Source: Bacteroidota bacterium (lineage in GTDB: Bacteria; Bacteroidota; Bacteroidia; Bacteroidales; F082). From it: 64,000 nt of DNA. This document shows positions 9,295 through 17,705 of this stretch, piece after piece. The stretch is from NCBI GenBank assembly GCA_020444415.1, contig JAHLLA010000003.1, forward strand, positions 62,001-126,000, given 5' to 3'. The notes beneath the pieces are model-generated. The model was given only the letters and a program-made list of their open reading frames with translations. It did not search any database and had not been told where the DNA came from. Every line of letters starts with the position of its first letter. Position 1 is the stretch's first letter. The translations under genes were made by a program, and so were the position numbers.

Positions 9295-10811
9295 ACGCCG
9301 GGCACCAAAGCATCAGGTAAATCGTATTGCACTTCCCGTAGAAATTCAATCGATTTATTAATGTCATCAAACATCACCTTGTCTTCTTCAATAAAGTCAA
9401 CATAGGTTCTGTACTTTGCCACAAACTCCTCAATAAATGAAGATGATTTTTTAGGTCTTCTGAAATCAAGTGCCTGGGCCGCATTGAAAAGTTCAATGGC
9501 GAGGATTCTTTCCAGGTTATTGACAACTTTCCAGGCTTTTGTAGCTGCATTGGCACCCATACTTACGTGATCTTCCTGTCCTTGTGATGATTCAATCGAG
9601 TCAACCGAAGCAGGCGTACAAAGTTGTTTGTTCTGGTTAACGATGGAAGCTGCCGTGTACTGCGGAATCATGAAACCTGAATTCAAACCCGGGTTGGCCA
9701 CCAGGAAAGGAGGGAGGCCTCTTTTCCCGTGTAAAAGTTGGTAGGTTCTTCTTTCTGAAATATTACCCCATTCGGCTGTCGCGATGGCCATATTATCCAG
9801 CGCCAGAGCCAGTGGTTGCCCATGAAAATTGCCTCCTGAAACGATGATATCTTCATCAGGGAAGATGGTGGGGTTATCCGTGACCGCATTTATTTCGCTG
9901 GAAAAAACAGTGGCTACATAGTTCATTGAATCTTTGGAAGCTCCATGAACCTGTGGAATGCACCTGAATGAATAGGGATCCTGCACATGTTCTTTATGTT
10001 GGTGGATTAGTTCGCTGTCGTCCAGCAGGTAACGGAATCGTTCGGCGGTTTGAATTTGTCCTTTATGTGGCCTGATTTGGTGCAATTCAGCAATAAAAGG
10101 TTCGATCCTCCCATCAAATGCATCCAGCGAAATGGCTGCAATGATATCGGCTAATTCGGATAAACGGAAAACTTTGAGCAATGAGATCACACCATAAGCG
10201 CCCATAAACTGGGTACCATTCAGCAAAGCAAGGCCTTCTTTCGATTTTAATTCAATAGGTCGCCATCCTATTTTATTGTACACATCTGTGGTTGGACGAA
10301 TCTCGCCTTCAAAATATACTTCACCCAAACCAATCAGCGGTAACGACATATGTGCCAGCGGCGCTAAATCACCCGATGCACCTAGCGAACCCAATTCATA
10401 GATAACCGGAATAATGTTTTCATTGAATAAATCTACCAGCCTTTGAACAGTTGTTAATTGTACGCCTGAATGTCCGTAAGAAAGTGACTGAATCTTAAGC
10501 AAGATCATTAATTTGACAATTTCCAGTGGCACTTTATCACCGCTTCCACAGGCATGTGATTTCACCAGGTTTTCCTGCAGTTTTCCCAGGTCCTGTTTCG
10601 AGATATGCTTGTTGTATAAAGCACCAAAACCTGTATTGATACCATATATCGGGTCCTCCTGGTCTTTGGTTTTCTGATCGAGGTAATCCCTGCACTTTTG
10701 AATTCTACGAATGGCTGTATCAGACAGCTTTAGCTTCTTTCCATCTTTCAGGATATTAAATATCGCTTTAAAAGTGAGTTTTTCAGGACTTATTGAATAA
10801 AAGTCTGTCAT
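9291..10811 (-). CDS. hutH: Histidine ammonia-lyase
   Basis: First step of histidine degradation: L-histidine to urocanate and ammonia, in the cytoplasm. MIO triad Ala145-Ser146-Gly147 in LGASGDLAP, catalytic Tyr56 in YGINTGFG, the histidine-selective SH pair (S85-H86 in KSHACG), and QEDHVSM with the Glu typical of true HALs. The length of 506 is normal. It starts 9 nt after the end of hisS and is probably co-transcribed with it. The usual partners hutU, hutI and ftcD are not in the window. Its stop codon overlaps that of the convergent thioredoxin-like gene. Confidence 0.95.
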   Translation of the reverse strand: MTDFYSISPEKLTFKAIFNILKDGKKLKLSDTAIRRIQKCRDYLDQKTKDQEDPIYGINTGFGALYNKHISKQDLGKLQENLVKSHACGSGDKVPLEIVKLMILLKIQSLSYGHSGVQLTTVQRLVDLFNENIIPVIYELGSLGASGDLAPLAHMSLPLIGLGEVYFEGEIRPTTDVYNKIGWRPIELKSKEGLALLNGTQFMGAYGVISLLKVFRLSELADIIAAISLDAFDGRIEPFIAELHQIRPHKGQIQTAERFRYLLDDSELIHQHKEHVQDPYSFRCIPQVHGASKDSMNYVATVFSSEINAVTDNPTIFPDEDIIVSGGNFHGQPLALALDNMAIATAEWGNISERRTYQLLHGKRGLPPFLVANPGLNSGFMIPQYTAASIVNQNKQLCTPASVDSIESSQGQEDHVSMGANAATKAWKVVNNLERILAIELFNAAQALDFRRPKKSSSFIEEFVAKYRTYVDFIEEDKVMFDDINKSIEFLREVQYDLPDALVPGV

Positions 10812-10820
10812 GATTTGAAA

Positions 10821-12338
10821 CTAAGATTTAATAATAGAAATAATTTCTTCCAGCCTGGCTTTTGTCTGGTCACCTTGCTTCATATTTTTAAGGGAATACA
10901 CTCCTGAATTCATTTCTTCTTCGCCAATTAAAAGTACATATTTAATACCTTTCTGATCAGCATATTTCATTTGCTTTTTCATTTTGGCAGGATCAGGGTA
11001 GAGTTCGGACTTTATGCCGGATTCCTTTAATTTCTTATCGATCATTAAAGAAAATGCAGCTTCTTTTTCGCCAAAATTAACCAGTAAAACTTCTGATGAT
11101 GACTGGACTTCCTCGGGGAACAGGTTTAATTCATTCAATACATCATAAATACGGTCGGCACCAAAAGAAACACCTACCCCGGAAACATCTGATAAGCCAA
11201 AAATTCCGGTTAGGTCGTCGTAGCGCCCGCCGCCGCATACGCTGCCGATCTGAACATCATTGGCCGTTACTTCAATAATGCTTCCGGTATAATATTCCAG
11301 GCCTCGGGCCAGCGTGAGATCGAGGCACCATTTTGATTTCAATTGAAGGTCTTTCAGGTAACGCATAACGGTCATGGTTTCTTCCAGACCTTTTAAACCG
11401 GTTTCAGAATCTTTTAAAATTTCCATGAGTTTTGGAAACTTTTCTTTCAACAAGCCCTTTAACTGCAGAATTGGTTTGAGCTTCTCAATGGCCTCATCGC
11501 TCAGATCTTTGCTTTTCAATTCTTCAATTACCATTTCAAAACCAATTTTATCCATTTTGTCAATGGCAACGGTAATATCGATCATCTTATCAGGGGCGCC
11601 AATAATCTCTGCAATACCACTTAAAATTTTTCGGTTGTTGATTTTAATGGTTACATCAACACCCAGGGTTGCAAAAACTTCGTCAATCATGCGAATGAGT
11701 TCCACCTCATTCAGGAGTGAATCAGAACCGATCACGTCTACATCACATTGATAAAATTCGCGATAACGTCCTTTTTGTGGACGATCAGCCCTCCATACGG
11801 GTTGTATTTGGTATCTTTTAAAAGGAAAAGAGATTTCATTCAGGTGCTGGACAACGTACCTGGCAAATGGGACTGTCAGATCGTAACGTAATCCTTTTTC
11901 TGTTATTGTCTTAGAAAAAAAGTTAAAATGTTTTTCTAGTAACCCAATCAAATCAGTAAATTCTGCCCACGATTTAAACTGAGAATCTAAATCTGGTTCA
12001 AAAGCATCATATAACTCAAAATTTTTGGTTAATGTTTTTAAGCTAGGCAATATTTTAGCTGTAAATTCAGTAAGTGTATTGCTTTCAATTTCTTGAATTG
12101 GAGCATTTATTTTAGATAAAAAATCTCCCGAGTTCAATATCTTAAAAAGTAACCTGTCACCTTCTTCGCCATATTTGCCAGTAAGCGTTGAGAGATTCTC
12201 CATCGCGGGTGTTTCGATCGGCAGGTATCCATAATTCTGAAAAACAGTTTTAATCGTATTGAAAATATAATTTCTTCGCACCATTTCAACAGGTGAGAAA
12301 TCGCGTGTACCTTTTGGTATTGAAGATTTTTGGGCCAT
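10821..12338 (-). CDS. hisS: Histidine--tRNA ligase with an unusual insertion
   Basis: Class II aminoacyl-tRNA synthetase that charges tRNA-His. Visible elements: the N-terminal GTRDF motif, motif 2 ([17 protein letters not shown]), the histidine-A loop (RGLEYYTG), GGGRYDDL, and a C-terminal anticodon-binding domain ending about residue 505. Between LNSGDFLSK (to residue 76) and [17 protein letters not shown] (from residue 146) is a stretch of about 68 residues where I expect about 20 in Bacteroidota enzymes; this explains the unusual total length (about 455 expected). It is the first gene of a likely hisS-hutH unit driven by a promoter at 12375-12382, so histidine charging and catabolism share a transcript. 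Confidence 0.95.
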   Translation of the reverse strand: MAQKSSIPKGTRDFSPVEMVRRNYIFNTIKTVFQNYGYLPIETPAMENLSTLTGKYGEEGDRLLFKILNSGDFLSKINAPIQEIESNTLTEFTAKILPSLKTLTKNFELYDAFEPDLDSQFKSWAEFTDLIGLLEKHFNFFSKTITEKGLRYDLTVPFARYVVQHLNEISFPFKRYQIQPVWRADRPQKGRYREFYQCDVDVIGSDSLLNEVELIRMIDEVFATLGVDVTIKINNRKILSGIAEIIGAPDKMIDITVAIDKMDKIGFEMVIEELKSKDLSDEAIEKLKPILQLKGLLKEKFPKLMEILKDSETGLKGLEETMTVMRYLKDLQLKSKWCLDLTLARGLEYYTGSIIEVTANDVQIGSVCGGGRYDDLTGIFGLSDVSGVGVSFGADRIYDVLNELNLFPEEVQSSSEVLLVNFGEKEAAFSLMIDKKLKESGIKSELYPDPAKMKKQMKYADQKGIKYVLLIGEEEMNSGVYSLKNMKQGDQTKARLEEIISIIKS

Positions 12339-12374
12339 AAAAATGAATTAAGATAAAGACCTTATTTGCGTTGA

Positions 12375-12382
12375 CAAAAGTA
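12375..12382 (-). promoter_or_regulatory. -7 element of hisS-hutH
   Basis: The minus strand reads TACTTTTG, an exact TAnnTTTG match, in the 55-nt gap between hisS and the PPDK-like gene, 36 nt before the hisS start. Confidence 0.6.
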
Positions 12383-12393
12383 GTAATTTGATG

Positions 12394-15300
12394 CTAATAC
12401 CTGAAATCGGTGTAGTTCTGTTCGCTTTCAATGGGGTAGTGGCCCTTGTACACATTTCCGAGGTTGCCGTCAATAGCAATTTCATCTCCGGCCTGGAATG
12501 TAAAATTATTCAGCTGGCATAATTTCTTTTCTTCATAAACTTCTAAGCTGGTGCAATTTACAACGGAAGTAATACCCAGTCGAACCGCAGTAACGGCCGC
12601 ATGAGAAGTGGCACCCCCTTTGCCGGTCAGCAATCCATCGGTTTCGAAAATCATACTGATGTCATCGGGTACCGTATCAGGCCTGACAAGGATGACCATA
12701 TCATTCGGGTATTTTTTGCGAAGCCTGGAGATATCTTTTAAATCGAAAGCCACCCTGCCATTCATGGCACTACCACCAATACCAAGTCCGCGGCCAGCCA
12801 GTGACATTTGTTCAATAGGGATGCTGAAAATTTCAACTGGCTGTGATGCCGCCATATCCAGGTCGCGTGTTTGCAGAATATACAGGTCGTCAGGGTTTTC
12901 CGATTCAAAGGTAAATTCTATTTCCTGTGGACTGTAACCATACTCTTCAATCAATTCGGTCGACATTTGATAGATGCGCTGGTAAATCTGCGGCAAAATA
13001 TCCTGTAAAGTCCTTTCCTTTTCATTGTTATTAGATCGCTGGCTGTTACTTACGGGTAACGGCTTTACAAGTCCGGCGACAATATCTTCACCCTGGCTTT
13101 GCAAGGTAAAATCGCCATACAGGTTCACTCCATGCTTTTTCTTTTTCGGGTTTTGGGTAAATACAACCCCTGTTCCTGAATTTCTCTGGATATTTCCAAA
13201 AACCATCCGCTGAACAATAACCGCTGTTCCCCATTCGTCTGCAATTTCCAAATGTTCACGGTAAGCTTTTGCACGCTCAGACGACCATGAATCGAAAACC
13301 AGGTTGATCGTTGTAATCAACTGTTTAAAAAGGTCTTCTTCAAAATAGATATTGTTTTTTTGCAGTGTTTTTTTGTAGGCGAAAGCAATTTTTCTCATAG
13401 ATTCGGGGCTCAGATCCGCTTTTTGCAACGCCTTGAATTCAATTTTAGAACGGTCCATCACCTCATCAAAAACATCCCTGCTCAAACCATAAGCCATGCC
13501 CCAGCTTTGTAACAATCGTCTGTATGAGTCCCACGCTGCCCAGGCATAGCCGGGTATTTTACTCAGACTTTCCGTTATTTCATCGTTCATACCTACATTT
13601 AAAAAAGTATCCATAGCACCGGGCATGGAAATGGCAGAACCCGAACGAACGGAGAGTAACAGCGGGTTTTGAGGATTACCGAATTGCTTGCGAGATCCTT
13701 TTTCAACAAAGTTAAGATGCTTTCTGATGAGATCATGCATTTCATTCTTTAATTCAGGATGTCCGAGAATGGCTTTCCTGCGGCGGAAAATCTCAGTTGT
13801 AAGTACAAATCCCGGGGGTATCGGAAATCCGGCAATTCTGAGATTTTTTAAATGATAGGCTTTGGAACCAAGAAATACCTGGTTGTCAACCAGTGGGTTT
13901 GGTTTTTGCAAGCGTGTGATGATGAGGTTGGAATTGTAGGACATTACCTCGTTAATTGTTTCAGAAGGCAGGTTATCGGTCATGTTTCTAAGCGACTCCA
14001 ATATCCTTGATATAAAATTATCAAGTGGCTGCATCAGAAATGCTTCGGCGATCACATCCCGGTAAAACTTTTCCGATTCTTTATTGACTAGTTGTACGAT
14101 TTCCTTTTCCGTATATTCTTTTGATCCGTTAAATAATTGTGGAATAATGGTTCTCAAAGGAATTTCATAGGTTTTCAGGAAGTATTTGATCAGGGTGCGT
14201 TTTACGTCTTCAGCAATGAACTGGAAAATATTGACATACTGGTCGAATGAGAAACTTTGAGAACTTAAACTGTATTTTAACATTCTCAGGTTCGCATCAA
14301 AGCTCTGATTTGTGATACCGTCCAGTTCCAGGCCTTCGCGGAAATAATCCAGAATAAAATAGATATCGCTCAGGGTTTTGGCAGATATATAATTCAGGTT
14401 GATGCCTTCCACCACTTTCTCCATCAGCCTGGTGGCTACATTTTCAAGACGGAAAGTAAGGCCCAGTGCTTCAAATTTGGTTTCGCGGTAAACGCCGTAC
14501 ATGGAGGGTATGCCAATGGCAATATGTCGTTTATGATAAATGTTCTCCCAACTCTGGCTGGGAGTTGGATCTACAATTATGGACTTCAACTTATTCATGA
14601 AAGAATAGATCAACTTCAATGAAGTTTCAAAATCATCTTCTTTTAATGCTTTTTTAAGTTTTTTAATTTCAGATTCGCTGATAAAAGGAAAGCGAGTAAG
14701 CAGATCTGTAATATCTACCGTTTCAAACGAATATTTCTCTTTCAGGAAAGCATACAATAAATGGATATCGCGAAGTCTTTCCTTATCTTTTAAATTTCCT
14801 TTAGGTAGTTTCTCAATAAGTTTCTCAAAAGAAGTTTCATCAAGCGTGATTAACTCTTCCGGAGAACTGTCATTTAACTCACAAAGTTTTTTCACCATCT
14901 GATGAATGGGGGCAAACCATTTGCTATCCTTGTCAATGGCATTGAATACATTTTGCGGCAGAACCGGTTTCAGGTTGTCGAGATTGCCATCATACCAGAA
15001 TTTGAACACTTTTAAAGTCAGCCCGATGAGTGTATTGTTGCTTTCGGTATGCACCTGTTTACGCAGGAAATGTATCAGTTTATCTTCCCGATGGGAAATT
15101 TCATCAATGGTGGTCGTCACTTTTCTGATTTCGCCTTCGGCACCAATTTCATTGAAATAAACAGGGAAAATCCGGGTCAGTTGTTTTACCTTCTTGTAAA
15201 ATGGGGCAATATTTGAATTCAGGATTTTTGTTATTTCCCTTTGGAACAGGTCTGTATCACTGATGAAAATACCGCCAATGCGTAAATTTACAATGAGGGC

Positions 15301-16515
15301 GCTTAGGAGTTTCTCCATTTCCGATTCGGAATACTCGATGAGTTCGAGCCAGACTCTGATATTTTTGATATGGTTTTGATTGACTGATAATTGCCAGTCT
15401 TCGTTTACATAAACCATTCCCGGTGTTTCAAATCCGAAATCGATCAGTTTATTCTCATAATAACTCACCAGGTCAATTTTGCTTTCTTTATTCAGTTCGA
15501 TTACTTTTTTACCTACGGTGAGAAACATGTCGAGAATGGACGATCCGTGTTCAGCTCTTAATGCATCAGCAAATTCGAAAATGGTATTTATAAATGGGCG
15601 TATTTGATCTTTATCGAGTTCGTCAATAGTTTGACGAAGCATTTTGTTCAACTTCCAGATCAGCCTTTCCTGGTGGGCTTCCATGCCGTCCAGTTGCAGG
15701 AGATAAAAAATAAAATGAAATTGCTCGATGAATGATTTGAGAGTATCAACAGCGCTGGCAAAACATTCAGCCACCTGGTCATAATCAGGTATTTTATCAA
15801 CCAGTTCATGCCAGTCTTTTATAGATTCCGTTTGTTCTGAAAGTGAAGAAAACCATTTGTTTCCAATTTGTTTTCTCAGTATTGCTGTATCACTTTTCAG
15901 GATATCTTTTTCCTGTTTGATCCACTGTTCGATATCAGAACTTTTTTCCCAGAATTTGATATTCTCAATATAAACTGCTTTTGTAATGGCAAGAATTTTC
16001 TCTTTTAACTCCGGTCGATCAGCTTCCTGTTTCAAATACCTTTTGATATATTTTGAGGCCATGATAAAGCTTCTGGGGTCTGATTTGAAACCATCAACTA
16101 AAGTCTGAAGGCAAATTTCGATCAATTCAATATGTGGTTTTTTATCCTTTGAAAGCGTATGAATGAATTCTAACAGCGTCCTGACGATCATTACCTTTAA
16201 CTTAGGATTTCCACAACTCAGCATCAATTTCTGCATCAGTTGAACAGGTGTTTTCAATGCTTGATCTGCGTTTTCAAGGCCGATATAAAACCAGAAATCG
16301 GTTAAAAGGATGCTTCTTAGCTCTTCGGCAACAAATTTTTTATTGGAGAATGGATGCTGGAACTCAATAATGCAATCGTTTGCACGTTTGTGGATGCCGT
16401 AGTATTTTTTTGACAGGTCTATAAACGACTGATAATCAGGAGGTATTTTTATGTCCTTGTAACGGGTTTCGGCAAGATTTGCCTCTAGTGCTTTTGATAC
16501 GAATTTTTCTTCCAT
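12394..16515 (-). CDS. PPDK-like PEP/pyruvate-binding protein lacking the PEP barrel
   Basis: A 1373-residue cytoplasmic phosphotransferase of unknown substrate. Residues 1 to about 870 are a helical region that I cannot assign. From about 875 comes a PPDK/PEP-synthase ATP-grasp domain: GSKAYHLKNL, PIPPGFVLT, the signature VRSGSAISMPGAMDT, QRMVFGN, SGTGVVFTQNP and LQTRD. A swivelling phosphohistidine domain follows with GGATSHAAV; His1305 is the expected phosphorylated residue. The protein ends about 65 residues later, so the C-terminal PEP/pyruvate TIM barrel of PPDK and PEP synthase is absent. It therefore resembles two-domain dikinases, which phosphorylate another acceptor by way of ATP and His; the acceptor may be bound by the long N-terminal part. 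It is divergent from GAPDH and monocistronic. Confidence 0.8.
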   Translation of the reverse strand: MEEKFVSKALEANLAETRYKDIKIPPDYQSFIDLSKKYYGIHKRANDCIIEFQHPFSNKKFVAEELRSILLTDFWFYIGLENADQALKTPVQLMQKLMLSCGNPKLKVMIVRTLLEFIHTLSKDKKPHIELIEICLQTLVDGFKSDPRSFIMASKYIKRYLKQEADRPELKEKILAITKAVYIENIKFWEKSSDIEQWIKQEKDILKSDTAILRKQIGNKWFSSLSEQTESIKDWHELVDKIPDYDQVAECFASAVDTLKSFIEQFHFIFYLLQLDGMEAHQERLIWKLNKMLRQTIDELDKDQIRPFINTIFEFADALRAEHGSSILDMFLTVGKKVIELNKESKIDLVSYYENKLIDFGFETPGMVYVNEDWQLSVNQNHIKNIRVWLELIEYSESEMEKLLSALIVNLRIGGIFISDTDLFQREITKILNSNIAPFYKKVKQLTRIFPVYFNEIGAEGEIRKVTTTIDEISHREDKLIHFLRKQVHTESNNTLIGLTLKVFKFWYDGNLDNLKPVLPQNVFNAIDKDSKWFAPIHQMVKKLCELNDSSPEELITLDETSFEKLIEKLPKGNLKDKERLRDIHLLYAFLKEKYSFETVDITDLLTRFPFISESEIKKLKKALKEDDFETSLKLIYSFMNKLKSIIVDPTPSQSWENIYHKRHIAIGIPSMYGVYRETKFEALGLTFRLENVATRLMEKVVEGINLNYISAKTLSDIYFILDYFREGLELDGITNQSFDANLRMLKYSLSSQSFSFDQYVNIFQFIAEDVKRTLIKYFLKTYEIPLRTIIPQLFNGSKEYTEKEIVQLVNKESEKFYRDVIAEAFLMQPLDNFISRILESLRNMTDNLPSETINEVMSYNSNLIITRLQKPNPLVDNQVFLGSKAYHLKNLRIAGFPIPPGFVLTTEIFRRRKAILGHPELKNEMHDLIRKHLNFVEKGSRKQFGNPQNPLLLSVRSGSAISMPGAMDTFLNVGMNDEITESLSKIPGYAWAAWDSYRRLLQSWGMAYGLSRDVFDEVMDRSKIEFKALQKADLSPESMRKIAFAYKKTLQKNNIYFEEDLFKQLITTINLVFDSWSSERAKAYREHLEIADEWGTAVIVQRMVFGNIQRNSGTGVVFTQNPKKKKHGVNLYGDFTLQSQGEDIVAGLVKPLPVSNSQRSNNNEKERTLQDILPQIYQRIYQMSTELIEEYGYSPQEIEFTFESENPDDLYILQTRDLDMAASQPVEIFSIPIEQMSLAGRGLGIGGSAMNGRVAFDLKDISRLRKKYPNDMVILVRPDTVPDDISMIFETDGLLTGKGGATSHAAVTAVRLGITSVVNCTSLEVYEEKKLCQLNNFTFQAGDEIAIDGNLGNVYKGHYPIESEQNYTDFRY

Positions 16516-16554
16516 CTAATGCTGATTAAGCTAAACGCCCATAATTATTATTGA

Positions 16555-16562
16555 TACTTTTG
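16555..16562 (+). promoter_or_regulatory. -7 element of the GAPDH gene
   Basis: TACTTTTG matches TAnnTTTG exactly and gives a leader of about 75-80 nt. It faces the minus-strand element at 16584-16591. Confidence 0.55.
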
Positions 16563-16583
16563 CTATGCTTAAAAGCTGAGAAA

Positions 16584-16591
16584 CAAAGATA
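16584..16591 (-). promoter_or_regulatory. -7 element of the PPDK-like gene
   Basis: The minus strand reads TATCTTTG, an exact TAnnTTTG match. It lies downstream of the plus-strand GAPDH element, so the two promoters point at each other and their 5' ends would overlap slightly. Confidence 0.5.
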
Positions 16592-16645
16592 AAGTATCTC
16601 AGTCATAAAATGGATGACTAAAGTTTAATTTATAAAAACACAAAA

Positions 16646-17653
16646 ATGACAAAGATTAAAATTGGAATTAACGGATTTGGACGCATAGGAAGAAATGTGT
16701 TCAAATTGGTTGAAGAAAGATCAAACATGGAAGTCGTTGGAATTAATGACCTGACAGACACCAAAACACTTGCTCACTTACTCAAGTATGACTCAACTCA
16801 AGGTAAATTTAATGGTACCGTAACTTATGATGCAAATAACCTGATCGTAAACGGAAGATCAGTTCCTGTTACGGCTGAAAGATCACCTATTGATATAAAA
16901 TGGGTACAGACTCCTGATGTTGTTGTTGAAGCAACCGGAATTTTCCGTGTAAAAGAAAGCAATAAAGGCGGTTATGGTGACCACCTTAAAAATGGCGCTA
17001 AAAAAGTGGTTCTGACGGTTCCTGCCAAAGACGAAATAGACAGAATGATCGTACTCGGTGTGAACGACAATGAATTGCGTGATGAAGACCAGTGTGTTTC
17101 AAATGCCTCATGTACAACCAACTGTTTGGCCCCGGTTGCCAAAGTGTTAAATGACAGGTTTGGAATTGAGAATGGTTTGATGACCACCATCCATGCCTAC
17201 ACAAACGACCAAAGAATTTTGGATGCACCACATTCAGATCTAAGAAGAGCCCGTTCAGCAGCTGTCTCACAGATACCTACAACTACGGGAGCTGCTAAAG
17301 CCGTTGGTAAGATCATTCCTGATTTAAATGGCAAACTGGACGGTATGGCCGTTCGTATTCCTACACCTACCGGTTCGTTGGTTGATTTGGTGGTTAATTT
17401 AAAAACGGAAGCATCCAAAGATGAGATCAATGCTGCCATGAAAGAAGCGGCTGATGGTCCTATGAAAGGCATTTTGGAATATACAGAAGACCCGATTGTA
17501 TCTGTAGATATTATCCATAATGAGCATTCATCTATTTATGATGCCAGCGCCATTATGGTGCAGGGAAAAACGGTAAAGGTTCTCTCATGGTACGATAACG
17601 AATGGGGTTATTCAGCCCGCGTTGTTGACCTGATCGATTTATTTAACTTATAG
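16646..17653 (+). CDS. gapA: Glyceraldehyde-3-phosphate dehydrogenase, type I
   Basis: Glycolytic/gluconeogenic enzyme that oxidises and phosphorylates glyceraldehyde 3-phosphate with NAD(P). The NAD-binding GINGFGRIGRNVFK motif is at the N-terminus, the catalytic Cys156 lies in SNASCTTNCLAP, and the C-terminal WYDNEWGYS motif is present; the length of 335 is normal. It stands alone, with its own promoter and a strong terminator. The neighbouring divergent PPDK-like gene could suggest shared carbon-flux control, but that is only positional. Confidence 0.97.
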   Translation: MTKIKIGINGFGRIGRNVFKLVEERSNMEVVGINDLTDTKTLAHLLKYDSTQGKFNGTVTYDANNLIVNGRSVPVTAERSPIDIKWVQTPDVVVEATGIFRVKESNKGGYGDHLKNGAKKVVLTVPAKDEIDRMIVLGVNDNELRDEDQCVSNASCTTNCLAPVAKVLNDRFGIENGLMTTIHAYTNDQRILDAPHSDLRRARSAAVSQIPTTTGAAKAVGKIIPDLNGKLDGMAVRIPTPTGSLVDLVVNLKTEASKDEINAAMKEAADGPMKGILEYTEDPIVSVDIIHNEHSSIYDASAIMVQGKTVKVLSWYDNEWGYSARVVDLIDLFNL

Positions 17654-17672
17654 AAGTTATTTAAAAAATAGG

Positions 17673-17700
17673 AGCTGTCCAGCACGGGACAGCTTTTTTT
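17673..17700. terminator. Terminator between gapA and the surface protein gene
   Basis: An 8-bp stem AGCTGTCC / GGACAGCT is followed by T7 and preceded by A-rich sequence, between convergent genes. Confidence 0.9.
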
Positions 17701-17705
17701 ATGTC

